A stretch of DNA of 64,000 nucleotides from an uncultured Flavobacteriaceae bacterium (GCA_905480425.1 CAJQQG010000014.1:22070-86069), one strand, 5' to 3'. Counted from the first letter of the stretch, positions 23,530-33,624 are shown. The notes: generated by a model not told the origin, from the letters alone. Numbers and translations are program-made.

Positions 23530-23937
23530 TTATTTCTTCTCCTTTGAGAAATCAATACTGGCAGCATTTACGCAATACCTTTCTCCTGTTAATGTCGGGC
23601 CATCATTAAATAAATGTCCTTGATGTCCACCACAATTAGCGCAAACTATTTCTGTACGTAACATCCCATGGCTATTATCTTTTATATATTCTATAGCGTT
23701 AGGAAGTGCCGCATCAAAAGAAGGCCAACCACAGCTACTGTTAAATTTTGAACCAGAAGTATATAAAGTATTCCCACAGCCTTTGCAGGTATATATTCCA
23801 GTTTCATAGTGATCATTGAAAATACCAGTAAATGGAACTTCAGTTCCCTTCTCTCTTAATATCTTAAATTCATCACTACTCAATTCTTTCTTCCATTCAG
23901 TGTCTGTTTTTGAAATTTTATAAACCTTATTTTTCAT
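23530..23937 (-). CDS. msrB: peptide-methionine (R)-S-oxide reductase MsrB (cytoplasmic form)
   Basis: CKGCG, CGWPSF, CANCGGHQGHLFNDGP, RYCVNAAS; no signal peptide. Confidence 0.95.
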   Translation of the reverse strand: MKNKVYKISKTDTEWKKELSSDEFKILREKGTEVPFTGIFNDHYETGIYTCKGCGNTLYTSGSKFNSSCGWPSFDAALPNAIEYIKDNSHGMLRTEIVCANCGGHQGHLFNDGPTLTGERYCVNAASIDFSKEKK

Positions 23938-24421
23938 CTTTAGGAATAAAAGTTAGGGCAGCAGAATTAATACAATGACGTTGTCCAGTTGTTTTTTTTG
24001 GACCGTCGTTAAACATGTGTCCTAAATGACTTCCACATCTGTTACATTTTAGTTCTGATCTTGGGTAGCCAATTTTATAGTCCACATCATATTCTAAGTT
24101 TTCTTCAATTCCTCGATCAAATGATGGCCATCCAGATTTTGAATCATATTTAAATTGCGATTCGTACAGTGGTGCTTTACAGCCTCCGCAAAGATAAGTT
24201 CCTTCTCGTTTATTATCATTTAGTGGTCCTGTATAAGGTCGTTCTGTAGCTGCGTGTCTTAAAACGTCATATGCTAAAGCGGATAAGCTTGATTTCCATT
24301 CTGTATCTGTTTTAATGATTTCGTATATTTTTTTTTGAGCTTTCTTATCTTGAGAATTTCCTTGGCAAGAAACTAATAATGCAATGACTAGTAGTAAAAG
24401 GTATTTTTTCATCTTTCTCAA
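23927..24421 (-). CDS. msrB: peptide-methionine (R)-S-oxide reductase MsrB, predicted lipoprotein
   Basis: Signal plus lipobox LLVSCQG; CGGC, SGWPSF, CNRCGSHLGHMFNDGP, RHCINSAAL. Confidence 0.95.
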   Translation of the reverse strand: MRKMKKYLLLLVIALLVSCQGNSQDKKAQKKIYEIIKTDTEWKSSLSALAYDVLRHAATERPYTGPLNDNKREGTYLCGGCKAPLYESQFKYDSKSGWPSFDRGIEENLEYDVDYKIGYPRSELKCNRCGSHLGHMFNDGPKKTTGQRHCINSAALTFIPKDEK

Positions 24422-24570
24422 TTTTAATCAAAATTAGTGATCTTTTTTATAAAACATAATGATATAATAATTTAGTAGAATACAAATATGAGTTTAATTA
24501 GTGAACGGAGTCTTAATTATAAATCAATCAAGAATAAGTTTATCATATCTTTCAATTTTTATTAATTTCG

Positions 24571-24606
24571 ATTATTAAAGATTATTAAAGATTATTAAAG
24601 ATTATT
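24571..24606 (+). repeat. 10-bp tandem repeat (ATTATTAAAG)x3 plus partial copy
   Basis: 24571-24600 three exact copies, 24601-24606 ATTATT; adjacent to ATG 24608. Confidence 0.95.
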
Positions 24607-24607
24607 T

Positions 24608-25933
24608 ATGTTTGCTTTAAAAACTCCTTTAAAAAAAGGGAGTAGAAAATTAATAAATGCTTGGGCTTTTTATGATTGGGCCAATTCGGTTTATCCATTG
24701 GTCGTTTCATCAGCAATTTTCCCTGTATACTACGGATCTTTATTTTCTGACAATAATATGATTTCTTTTTTTCAATATGAAATAAAGAATACAGCCATGA
24801 TCAGTTTTGTAACTGCGGTGGCCTTTTTAATTGTTGCTGTTATTTCTCCTTTACTTTCTGGGATTGCAGACTATATTGGAAATAAGAAACGCTTCATGAA
24901 AATCTTCGTATACCTCGGATCCATCTCGTGTATTGGACTTTATTTTTTTGAATTAGATTCTATTTATTTGGGATTTTTCATATACTTTTTGGGCTTAATA
25001 GGTTACTGGTCCAGTTTAGTTTTTTACAACTCCTATCTTCCTGACATTGCTTTTAAATACGAACAAGACCGTGTAAGTGCTCTTGGTTTTTCGGTCGGCT
25101 ATGTGGGGAGTGTTCTTTTATTGTTGTCTAATTTAGCTATGGTTATGAAGCCCGGTATTTTTGGGATTTCTGGAACTGAAAGTGAAGCTGCAATGATAGC
25201 GATGCGTTATTCATTTGTTTCTGCCGGGGTTTGGTGGCTTATTTTTAGTCAAATCTCATTTTATTATTTACCTAGGGGAAACAGAGAGGTAAAAGTCACC
25301 AAAGATATTTTTTGGAATGGTTACAGAGAGTTGAAGAGTGTTTGGAAATTACTCGAGCACAATACAAGTATTAAACGATTTTTACCTGCATTTTTCATTT
25401 ATAGCATGGCTCTTCAGACTGTTCTTTTAGTGGCGGCTTATTTTGGGGAAGAAGAAATTGATTGGGGAAGTGCTGGAGCCAAAACTACAGGACTTATTGC
25501 TAGTATTCTTTTAATCCAACTTGTGGCTATTATAGGTGCTATCCTTACGGCAAAAGCCTCTAAACATTTTGGAAACTTGAAGGTCTTAATTGTTATTAAT
25601 CTTATTTGGGCAGGCCTATGTTTTTATGCATATCATATTCATACACCTATTGAGTTTTATACTGTTGCTGGAATGGTAGGAATGGTGATGGGTGGGCTTC
25701 AAGCTCTTTCACGTTCAACCTATTCTAAACTGATTCCAAAAACAGAAGACACCACATCTTTTTTTAGTTTTTATGGTGTAACAGAAAAAATAGGAATTAT
25801 TGTTGGAATGTCCCTATTCGGTGTTATTGATCAAATTACAGGTAGCATGCGAAATGCTATTTTAGTCTTCATGATCTTTTTTATAGCAGGAGCCCTCATG
25901 CTCTTTCGTGTTCCACAAAAAATTTTAAGTTAG
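24608..25933 (+). CDS. MFS transporter, UMF1/Atg22-like
   Basis: NAWAFYDWANSVYPLVVSSAIFPVYY start and multiple TM helices; GGLQALSRSTYSKLIP. Confidence 0.9.
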   Translation: MFALKTPLKKGSRKLINAWAFYDWANSVYPLVVSSAIFPVYYGSLFSDNNMISFFQYEIKNTAMISFVTAVAFLIVAVISPLLSGIADYIGNKKRFMKIFVYLGSISCIGLYFFELDSIYLGFFIYFLGLIGYWSSLVFYNSYLPDIAFKYEQDRVSALGFSVGYVGSVLLLLSNLAMVMKPGIFGISGTESEAAMIAMRYSFVSAGVWWLIFSQISFYYLPRGNREVKVTKDIFWNGYRELKSVWKLLEHNTSIKRFLPAFFIYSMALQTVLLVAAYFGEEEIDWGSAGAKTTGLIASILLIQLVAIIGAILTAKASKHFGNLKVLIVINLIWAGLCFYAYHIHTPIEFYTVAGMVGMVMGGLQALSRSTYSKLIPKTEDTTSFFSFYGVTEKIGIIVGMSLFGVIDQITGSMRNAILVFMIFFIAGALMLFRVPQKILS

Positions 25934-26186
25934 TCCCTTACAGTAATATCCAGATCATATAACTTTTCTCATTTGTTTACTAGGATTATTTTTAAAAAAA
26001 CATTTCCAGATCCTGTAATACAAAATTCTATTGAACCTTTAGTAAAGTTCTATTTGTGCTTTATTATTTTTTTACAAGATTCAATAAGAGTATTAATTGA
26101 TTGTTTTTTGTAATTCAAAATATTTGGTTATTTCAATACGAGAAACTTTTTTTTAATTTGTTACACTTTCTGTTAAGATAGTTTGA

Positions 26187-26202
26187 TGGCATAACTATTG
26201 CC
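26187..26202 (+). promoter_or_regulatory. sigma-54-like -24/-12 element upstream of lon (also reads as an inverted repeat)
   Basis: TGGCATAACTATTGCC matches TGGCAC(R)N4TTGC(W) with correct GG/GC spacing; about 105 bp upstream of ATG 26307. Confidence 0.45.
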
Positions 26203-26306
26203 ATTATATATTATATGTTATTGTAAAAGAAGTTTTTCATTATAGGTGTAATAAACAATACTCTTACCTTTCTTTAGCAGTGACATAATGACCTAAAAAA
26301 TACAAA

Positions 26307-28769
26307 ATGGCGAAATCCTTTTTTAATGCAGTTGACAACTTGTCACTGCAAGATATAGAATCTGAAGCAGATTTAATACCTCTAATGTCCTCAGAAGACG
26401 AAGAGGCAATTGCAAATGAATCTCTGCCAGACTCAGTTCCCATTCTACCACTTAGAAATACCGTTCTTTTTCCTGGGGTAGTTATTCCTATTACAGCAGG
26501 TAGAGATAAATCCATACAGCTTATAAAAGAAGCTAATAAAGCAGATAAAACAATTGGTGTTGTAGCTCAAAAAAATAGTGCTGAGGAAGATCCGGGAGCT
26601 AAAGATGTTCATGAACTAGGAACGGTAGCACAAATTTTAAGGGTATTGAAAATGCCTGATGGAAATACTACGATTATTATTCAGGGTAAAAAGCGCTTTA
26701 AAATTAAGAGTATTCTTGAGGAACAACCATACTTGAGAGCTTCAATTGAGGGTGTAGAAGATCATATTCCCACAAAGACAGACAAGGAGTTTATTGCCAC
26801 TATTGATTCAATAAAAGATTTAGCGCTTCAGATAATTCAAGAAAACCCAAATATTCCTTCTGAGGCTTCTTTTGCCATAAAGAATATTCAGACTCCTTCA
26901 TTTTTGATCAATTTTGTATCCTCCAATATGAATGTAAATGTGAAGGAGAAACAAAAAATTCTTGCGGAAGTTAGTCTTCATAAGCGTGCATTAATGTGTT
27001 TAAAACATATGAATGAAGAGTATCAAAAGTTGGCTTTAAAAAACGACATACAATCTCGTGTTCGAACCGAGATGGATTCGCAGCAGCGAGAATATTTTCT
27101 TAACCAGCAAATGAAGACAATTCAGGAAGAGCTTGGGGGTGTATCCTATGAAGAAGAGGTAGAGGAAATGAAAGCCCGTGCTGCTTTAAAGCTATGGTCA
27201 AAAGAGGTCAGTAAACATTTTGATAAAGAGTTGATGAAAATGCAACGTATGAATCCTCAGGTCGCTGAGTATTCTATTCAAAGAAATTATTTAGATTTAT
27301 TTCTAGACCTTCCCTGGAATGAGTTTTCGGCAGATAATTTTGATTTAAAACGAGCACAAAAAATACTAGATCGAGATCATTTTGGATTAGAAGAAGTTAA
27401 AAAACGTATAATAGAGCATTTGGCAGTTTTGAAGCTACGAAATGATATGAAATCTCCCATACTTTGTCTATATGGACCTCCAGGAGTTGGGAAAACCTCT
27501 TTAGGGAAGTCAATAGCAGAAGCCTTAGGGCGAGAATATGTTCGTATTTCTTTAGGAGGAATGCGTGATGAAGCTGAGATTCGTGGTCATCGAAAAACAT
27601 ATATTGGTGCATTACCTGGTCGTATTATACAATGTTTAAAAAAGGCAGGTACCTCAAATCCTGTTTTTGTATTGGATGAAATTGACAAACTGTCAACTGG
27701 TGCTCAGGGTGATCCAGCATCGGCATTATTAGAAGTACTCGATCCTGAACAAAACGAGACGTTTTATGATAATTTTTTAGAATTAGGATTTGATCTTTCT
27801 AAGGTATTATTTGTAGCAACCGCGAATAGTTTAAGTCCAATTCATCCAGCGCTTCGTGATAGAATGGAAATCATCAATGTTAGTGGATATACACTTGAAG
27901 AGAAGTCAGGAATTGCACATAAATTTTTATTACCAAAGCAATTAAAAGAACATGGGATAAAACCTGCACAACTTAAATTAAAAAAATCAGTACTTGATAA
28001 AATAGTTGAAAGTTATACTAGGGAATCTGGAGTTAGAGGTTTGGAAAAACAAGTAGCAAAAACCGTTAGATATGCTGCTAAATCTATTGCAATGGAAGAA
28101 GATTATAAAATTAATCCTGATTTAGCAGATTTAACTACTATTTTAGGTCCTGCCAAAGTACATAGAGATTTGTATGAAAACAATCATGTAGCAGGAGTAG
28201 TTACTGGTTTAGCATGGACTTCTGTGGGTGGCGACATTCTCTTTATAGAATCAGCTATTTCTCCCGGGAAAGGTAACTTGAGTATTACAGGGAATCTTGG
28301 AAAGATTATGAAAGAGTCAGCCACTATTGCTATGGAATATATTAAGGCTAACGCAGATTATTTAGGTCTCTCTAGTTTTAAATTCGATGTTTATAATATC
28401 CATATTCATGTCCCTGAGGGAGCAACACCTAAAGATGGTCCTAGTGCGGGAATCACAATGTTAACTTCATTAGTATCTTTATTTACCCAAAAGCGAGTAA
28501 AGAAACACCTTGCAATGACCGGAGAAATCACTTTGCGTGGAAAGGTTTTGCCCGTTGGAGGAATCAAAGAGAAAATATTAGCTGCTAAAAGATCTAAAAT
28601 CAAAGAAATCATTCTTTGTGAAGACAACCGTAAGGATATAGAGGAAATTAATATTACTTACATAAAGGGTATGACCTTTCATTATGTTAGAGAAATGAGC
28701 GAAGTTTTAACTCATGCAATTACTACTCAAAAAGTATTGCATGCAAAAAACCTACTTTCTTCTCAATAG
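26307..28769 (+). CDS. lon: ATP-dependent protease Lon
   Basis: [30 protein letters not shown] catalytic Ser. Confidence 0.98.
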   Translation: MAKSFFNAVDNLSLQDIESEADLIPLMSSEDEEAIANESLPDSVPILPLRNTVLFPGVVIPITAGRDKSIQLIKEANKADKTIGVVAQKNSAEEDPGAKDVHELGTVAQILRVLKMPDGNTTIIIQGKKRFKIKSILEEQPYLRASIEGVEDHIPTKTDKEFIATIDSIKDLALQIIQENPNIPSEASFAIKNIQTPSFLINFVSSNMNVNVKEKQKILAEVSLHKRALMCLKHMNEEYQKLALKNDIQSRVRTEMDSQQREYFLNQQMKTIQEELGGVSYEEEVEEMKARAALKLWSKEVSKHFDKELMKMQRMNPQVAEYSIQRNYLDLFLDLPWNEFSADNFDLKRAQKILDRDHFGLEEVKKRIIEHLAVLKLRNDMKSPILCLYGPPGVGKTSLGKSIAEALGREYVRISLGGMRDEAEIRGHRKTYIGALPGRIIQCLKKAGTSNPVFVLDEIDKLSTGAQGDPASALLEVLDPEQNETFYDNFLELGFDLSKVLFVATANSLSPIHPALRDRMEIINVSGYTLEEKSGIAHKFLLPKQLKEHGIKPAQLKLKKSVLDKIVESYTRESGVRGLEKQVAKTVRYAAKSIAMEEDYKINPDLADLTTILGPAKVHRDLYENNHVAGVVTGLAWTSVGGDILFIESAISPGKGNLSITGNLGKIMKESATIAMEYIKANADYLGLSSFKFDVYNIHIHVPEGATPKDGPSAGITMLTSLVSLFTQKRVKKHLAMTGEITLRGKVLPVGGIKEKILAAKRSKIKEIILCEDNRKDIEEINITYIKGMTFHYVREMSEVLTHAITTQKVLHAKNLLSSQ

Positions 28770-28797
28770 AATGCTAGGTTCCTTGTATTTTTAAAAA

Positions 28798-29466
28798 ATG
28801 AAAAAAATTATTGTTGCCATAGATGGTTATGCGGGAACTGGAAAAAGTACCCAAGCCAAAAGTTTAGCAAAATACTTTGGATGTGTTCATGTAGATTCGG
28901 GAGCTATGTATCGCGCAGTTACTTATTTTGGTCAACAGCAAACAACAGACGGTAGTATCGATATTAAGTTATTAATTGATTCTTTACCTCAAATCTCGAT
29001 TGATTTTGAACTCACTAAAAATGGTCAGCAAACTTTTTTAAATGACGAGAATATTACAGATTTAATTCGTCAATCTAAGGTAAATGATAAAGTGAGTGAT
29101 GTTGCTAGTATTCATGAAATAAGATCATTTTTAGTTGATATACAAAAGGAAATGGGAAGCTCAAAGGGGGTTATTATGGATGGCCGTGATATTGGGACAA
29201 TAGTTTTTCCAGAAGCTGATTATAAGTTTTTTCTAACAGCTTCACCGAAAATAAGAGCCCAACGGCGTTATGAGGAACAACAAAAAAAAGGAATTATCGA
29301 AACTTTAGAGGAAGTGCTAGCTAATATTACAGCTCGTGATCATCAAGATTCAACACGAATAGTTACGCCTTTGAAAAAAGCAAAGGATGCTATAGAGATT
29401 GATGTAAGTTACATGAGTATTGATGATGTGTTTAATGTAATGATTGAGAACATTGTAGAGTCCTAA
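28798..29466 (+). CDS. cmk: cytidylate kinase
   Basis: IAIDGYAGTGKSTQAK, VDSGAMYRAVTY, DGRDIGTIVFP. Confidence 0.97.
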   Translation: MKKIIVAIDGYAGTGKSTQAKSLAKYFGCVHVDSGAMYRAVTYFGQQQTTDGSIDIKLLIDSLPQISIDFELTKNGQQTFLNDENITDLIRQSKVNDKVSDVASIHEIRSFLVDIQKEMGSSKGVIMDGRDIGTIVFPEADYKFFLTASPKIRAQRRYEEQQKKGIIETLEEVLANITARDHQDSTRIVTPLKKAKDAIEIDVSYMSIDDVFNVMIENIVES

Positions 29467-29539
29467 ATATAAATAACATTCTTTATTATTTCAATAATTT
29501 TTAAGTCATTACATTTTTAATAAAAAATAGGTAAAAATC

Positions 29540-29569
29540 TTGTTTTTCAATAGATTAAGAATATATTTG
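29540..29569 (+). promoter_or_regulatory. Bacteroidetes-type promoter for rpsA
   Basis: TTG (29540-29542)-N19-TATATTTG (29562-29569), matching TTG/TAnnTTTG. Confidence 0.6.
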
Positions 29570-29677
29570 CTCGCTTTTAATTGTTTGGAAAAACCAAAAG
29601 CAATAAATTTTTATAAACAACTTCTATAAATCGCAATTAAGGTTTTCCCGATTATAGAATACAAAACTTCCTCGGAA

Positions 29678-31747
29678 ATGGCCAAAAAACCTACCGAAAA
29701 AGCTACAGAAAAAAGTCCTGTAACTTCAGTTGTTGCTAAAAAAGCTACTGCTAAAAAAGCAACCACTAAAAAAACCGCTGCTACAAAAGCACCCACTAAA
29801 AAAACCGCTGCTACAAAAGCACCCGCTAAAAAAACCACTGCTACAAAAGCACCCGCTAAAAAAACTATTAAAGCAAAAATTGAAAAGAAAGAAACCGTTA
29901 AGGTTAAGGTTGAAGCTACTCCAGTTGAAGCTATTTCTGTTGAAACGACACATGATGTTGCTGTAGTAGAAGAAGTAAAAGCTTCTAAAGAAGAGAATAA
30001 AGTTGCACAAGCAGAATTTCTTGACACTTTTAACTGGCACAACTATCAAGAAGGAATCGACGTAATTGAAGATAAACAACTTGATGCATTTGAAAAACTT
30101 GTTAAAGAAAATTTTGTTGATACATCAGATGATGATGTAATTGAAGGGGAAGTTGTCTATATGACTGAGCGTGAAGCTATAATTGATATTAATGCAAAGT
30201 CAGAAGGCGTTATTTCTTTAAATGAATTTCGTTACAATCCAGACTTAAAAGTTGGGGACAAGGTTGAGGTAATTGTTGATATGCGTGAAGATCGCTCAGG
30301 TCAATTGGTTTTATCTCACAGAAAAGCAAGAGTAATTAAAGCGTGGGGTCGTGTTAATCACGCTCATGACAAAGATGAAATAGTTAGTGGCTTTGTTAAG
30401 TGCAGAACAAAAGGAGGAATGATAGTAGATGTATTTGGTATTGAAGCATTCTTACCGGGCTCTCAAATTGATGTAAAACCAATTCGAGATTACGATCAAT
30501 ATGTAAACAAAACAATGGAGTTTAAAGTTGTTAAAATTAATCATGAGTTTAAAAACGTTGTTGTTTCTCACAAAGCATTAATTGAAGCTGACATTGAAGA
30601 ACAGAAAAAAGAAATTATTGGCCAATTAGAAAAAGGGCAAGTATTAGAAGGAACTGTAAAAAACATCACTTCATACGGAGTGTTTATTGATCTCGGTGGC
30701 GTTGACGGATTAATCCACATTACAGATCTTTCTTGGAGCCGAATCAATCACCCAAGTGAAATCTTAGAATTAGATCAAAAATTAAATGTAGTAATACTTG
30801 ATTTTGATGATAACAAATCACGTATTCAATTAGGCCTTAAGCAATTAAGTGAGCATCCATGGGAAAAACTACCAGAAACACTTAAACAAGGTGAAAAAGT
30901 TAAAGGTAAAGTAGTCGTTATTGCTGATTATGGAGCATTTGTTGAAATTGAAGAAGGTGTTGAAGGATTAGTTCACGTTTCTGAAATGTCTTGGTCTACA
31001 CACTTGCGTTCTGCTCAGGACTTTGTTAAAGTTGGAGATCAAATAGAGGCAGTTATTTTAACAATTGACCGTGAGTCAAGAAAAATGTCACTAGGAATCA
31101 AGCAGATTACGCCAGATCCATGGACAGACATTACTTCTAAATATCCTATTGGTTCTAAGCATTCAGGACTGGTAAGAAACTTTACTAATTTTGGCGTATT
31201 TATTGAGCTTGAGGAAGGTATTGATGGATTGGTTTATATCTCTGACTTGTCTTGGACAAAGAAAGTGAAGCATCCATCTGAGGTTCTAGCTTTAGGAGAT
31301 AAAATTGATGTAATTGTATTAGAATTGGATGTTGATGGACGTAAATTAAGTTTGGGACACAAGCAAACTAAAGACAATCCATGGGATATATACGAGAAAG
31401 AATTTGCACTAGATACCCAGCACACAGCCTCTATAACAGAAATTGTAGATAAAGGAGCAACAATTCATTTTAATGATGATATTATTGCCTTTGTACCTTC
31501 TCGTCATTTAGAGAAAGAAGATGGATCAAAAATCGGAAAAGGAGAAGAAGTTACTTTTAAAATCATTGAATTTAATAAAGAGTTTAAAAGAGTTGTAGCT
31601 TCTCATACGGTTTTATTTAAAGAGCAAGAAATGAAAAACGTGAAGCGAGCAACTAAAAAAATTGCTGCTTCAAACTCTGATAAAGCGACTCTTGGAGATT
31701 TAGATGCTCTAGCTAGCTTAAAAGAGAAAATGGATAATGACAAATAA
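29678..31747 (+). CDS. rpsA: 30S ribosomal protein S1 with Lys/Ala/Thr-rich N-terminal extension
   Basis: Six S1-type repeats (e.g. LEGTVKNITSYGVFIDLGGVDGLIHITDLSW), adjacent to cmk; N-terminus is KKTAATKAP repeats. Confidence 0.96.
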   Translation: MAKKPTEKATEKSPVTSVVAKKATAKKATTKKTAATKAPTKKTAATKAPAKKTTATKAPAKKTIKAKIEKKETVKVKVEATPVEAISVETTHDVAVVEEVKASKEENKVAQAEFLDTFNWHNYQEGIDVIEDKQLDAFEKLVKENFVDTSDDDVIEGEVVYMTEREAIIDINAKSEGVISLNEFRYNPDLKVGDKVEVIVDMREDRSGQLVLSHRKARVIKAWGRVNHAHDKDEIVSGFVKCRTKGGMIVDVFGIEAFLPGSQIDVKPIRDYDQYVNKTMEFKVVKINHEFKNVVVSHKALIEADIEEQKKEIIGQLEKGQVLEGTVKNITSYGVFIDLGGVDGLIHITDLSWSRINHPSEILELDQKLNVVILDFDDNKSRIQLGLKQLSEHPWEKLPETLKQGEKVKGKVVVIADYGAFVEIEEGVEGLVHVSEMSWSTHLRSAQDFVKVGDQIEAVILTIDRESRKMSLGIKQITPDPWTDITSKYPIGSKHSGLVRNFTNFGVFIELEEGIDGLVYISDLSWTKKVKHPSEVLALGDKIDVIVLELDVDGRKLSLGHKQTKDNPWDIYEKEFALDTQHTASITEIVDKGATIHFNDDIIAFVPSRHLEKEDGSKIGKGEEVTFKIIEFNKEFKRVVASHTVLFKEQEMKNVKRATKKIAASNSDKATLGDLDALASLKEKMDNDK
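29765..29854 (+). repeat. three tandem 30-bp repeats inside rpsA
   Basis: ACTAAAAAAACCGCTGCTACAAAAGCACCC twice identical (29765-29794, 29795-29824), third copy (29825-29854) with 2 differences. Confidence 0.95.
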
Positions 31748-31771
31748 TCATTATAAATTTTATTATTTTAA

Positions 31772-31800
31772 AAAGCCCTCCATTAGGAGGGTTTTTTTTA
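31772..31800 (+). terminator. intrinsic terminator after rpsA
   Basis: CCCTCC-ATTA-GGAGGG (31776-31791) followed by T8. Confidence 0.93.
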
Positions 31801-31815
31801 TACTATATAAAACAA

Positions 31816-31823
31816 TACTTTTG
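31816..31823 (+). promoter_or_regulatory. Bacteroidetes -7 box upstream of pyrR
   Basis: TACTTTTG, 8 nt before ATG 31832. Confidence 0.45.
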
Positions 31824-31831
31824 TAAAATAA

Positions 31832-32377
31832 ATGATGACACCCAAAATTCTTCTTAGCGAGAAAAAAGTAAATATTATGCTAAATCGATTGTGTTGTCAA
31901 TTAATTGAACGCCATGGTGATTTTAAAAATACCGTTCTGGTAGGCCTTCAGCCTAGAGGCGTTAATTTATTAGATCAACTTATTATTCTTTTAAAAAATT
32001 CGGGAATTCAAAATTTACATACGGGTAAATTAGACACAACTTTCTTTAGAGACGATTTCAGAAGAAACGAACGTACACTTAATGCAAAGCCAACTGAAAT
32101 GGAAGTTAGTGTTGAATCTAAAGATGTGGTTCTTATTGATGATGTTTTATATACCGGAAGAAGTATTCGCTCTGCACTTACTGCTATTGACAGTTATGGA
32201 AGACCCAATTCAATTGAGTTATTAGTTTTGGTAGATCGAAGATTCAGTAGGCATTTACCTATACAACCTGATTATTTAGGCGCACAAATAGATGCTTTAC
32301 AAGGTGATAAGGTAAAGGTAGTTTGGTCTAATTCACCTTCAGAAAATATTGTTTATCTAGAAAAAAATAACGAATGA
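31832..32377 (+). CDS. pyrR: bifunctional pyr operon regulator/uracil phosphoribosyltransferase PyrR
   Basis: VVLIDDVLYTGRSIRSALTAI PRPP motif. Confidence 0.93.
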   Translation: MMTPKILLSEKKVNIMLNRLCCQLIERHGDFKNTVLVGLQPRGVNLLDQLIILLKNSGIQNLHTGKLDTTFFRDDFRRNERTLNAKPTEMEVSVESKDVVLIDDVLYTGRSIRSALTAIDSYGRPNSIELLVLVDRRFSRHLPIQPDYLGAQIDALQGDKVKVVWSNSPSENIVYLEKNNE

Positions 32378-33312
32378 AAACCTTAAGTGTTTCAAATCTT
32401 CTTGGCATAAAGTACCTCAATGAGGAAGATTTACACTTAATTTTTGAAACAGCGATCCATTTCAAAGAGGTTATTAATCGTCCGATTAAAAAGGTGCCTA
32501 GTCTTCGTGATATTACTATAGCAAACTTGTTTTTTGAAAATAGTACGCGAACAAAACTGTCTTTTGAATTGGCAGAAAAAAGACTTAGTGCCGATACACT
32601 TAATTTTTCAGCTAATCAATCTTCGTTAACTAAAGGAGAAACATTAGTAGATACGGTCAATAATATTCTGGCAATGAAAATTGATATGGTTGTTTTACGG
32701 CATCCAAATCCAGGAGCGGCTCACTTTTTATCTAAACAAGTAAATTCATGTATCATTAATGCTGGAGACGGAACTCATGAACATCCCACGCAAGCCTTAT
32801 TGGATGCTTTTTCACTACGCGAAAAGTTTGGAGATTTATCTGGTAAGCGAATTGCAATTGTTGGAGACATTTTACACTCTAGGGTAGCTTTATCTAATAT
32901 ATATGCCCTTAAAATGTTAGGGGCTGAAGTGCGATTGTGTGCTCCAAAATCATTACTTCCAAAACATATTGAAGCTCTTGGGGTTAGTGTTTCTTCTGAT
33001 TTGATGCAGGTTCTCAATTGGTGTGATGCAGCAAATATTTTAAGAGTTCAAAATGAACGTATGGAATTAAGTTATTTTCCAACCACAAGAGAATATAGTC
33101 AAGCATTTGGATTAACTCTTGAGCGCTTAAACCAGTTGCGCAAAGAAATTGTAATACTTCACCCAGGACCTATAAATAGAGGTGTTGAAATTACCAGTGA
33201 AGTAGCTGACTCATCACATGCCATAATTCTTGATCAAGTTGAGAATGGTGTGGCTGTTAGAATGGCTGTAATTTATTTACTAGCATCTAAATTAAATATA
33301 CCTATTACATGA
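32374..33312 (+). CDS. pyrB: aspartate carbamoyltransferase catalytic subunit
   Basis: FFENSTRTKLSFELA, GDGTHEHPTQALLDA, HPGPINRGVEI. Confidence 0.97.
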   Translation: MKTLSVSNLLGIKYLNEEDLHLIFETAIHFKEVINRPIKKVPSLRDITIANLFFENSTRTKLSFELAEKRLSADTLNFSANQSSLTKGETLVDTVNNILAMKIDMVVLRHPNPGAAHFLSKQVNSCIINAGDGTHEHPTQALLDAFSLREKFGDLSGKRIAIVGDILHSRVALSNIYALKMLGAEVRLCAPKSLLPKHIEALGVSVSSDLMQVLNWCDAANILRVQNERMELSYFPTTREYSQAFGLTLERLNQLRKEIVILHPGPINRGVEITSEVADSSHAIILDQVENGVAVRMAVIYLLASKLNIPIT

Positions 33313-33623
33313 TCAACTGGGAAGAAAATCAGATTATATTTTGTAGGTCAATCGATTTTTTAAAAGAAGAAAAAAATCTTTTAATTCAGCTAAAAGAAAA
33401 AAGTGGAAAGGATCTAATTATAGACTGTTCTTTAAATATTTTACCATTAAAAAGCATAAAATTTATAGAAACATTTCAAAGAAATTCTAACTATTGTTTT
33501 GTTATTATTATCCCTTTAGGCATGAAACATTCTTATCCTTCTGAATGGGTAGTCGTGCCGACTAAAAAAGAAGCCTTAGATTTTATTGTTTATGAACAAA
33601 TGCAGCGTGATTTAGGAATATAA
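33309..33623 (+). CDS. small conserved protein, possibly STAS-like, coupled to rnz
   Basis: 104-aa ORF, ATGA overlap with pyrB, immediately upstream of rnz; STAS-like fold is a guess. Confidence 0.7.
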   Translation: MINWEENQIIFCRSIDFLKEEKNLLIQLKEKSGKDLIIDCSLNILPLKSIKFIETFQRNSNYCFVIIIPLGMKHSYPSEWVVVPTKKEALDFIVYEQMQRDLGI

Positions 33624-33624
33624 T

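Noticed and set aside
24571-24606. Short tandem repeat as a CRISPR remnant
   Set aside because: 10-bp units with no spacers and no cas genes nearby.
29611-30079. Antisense ORFs over the rpsA 5' region (143 aa and 117 aa, and a 78-aa + frame ORF)
   Set aside because: They arise from the lysine/alanine codon repeats read in other frames (low-complexity VFLAGAFVAAVFL, CFCSSGFFSG and LLKKLLLKKQPLKK).
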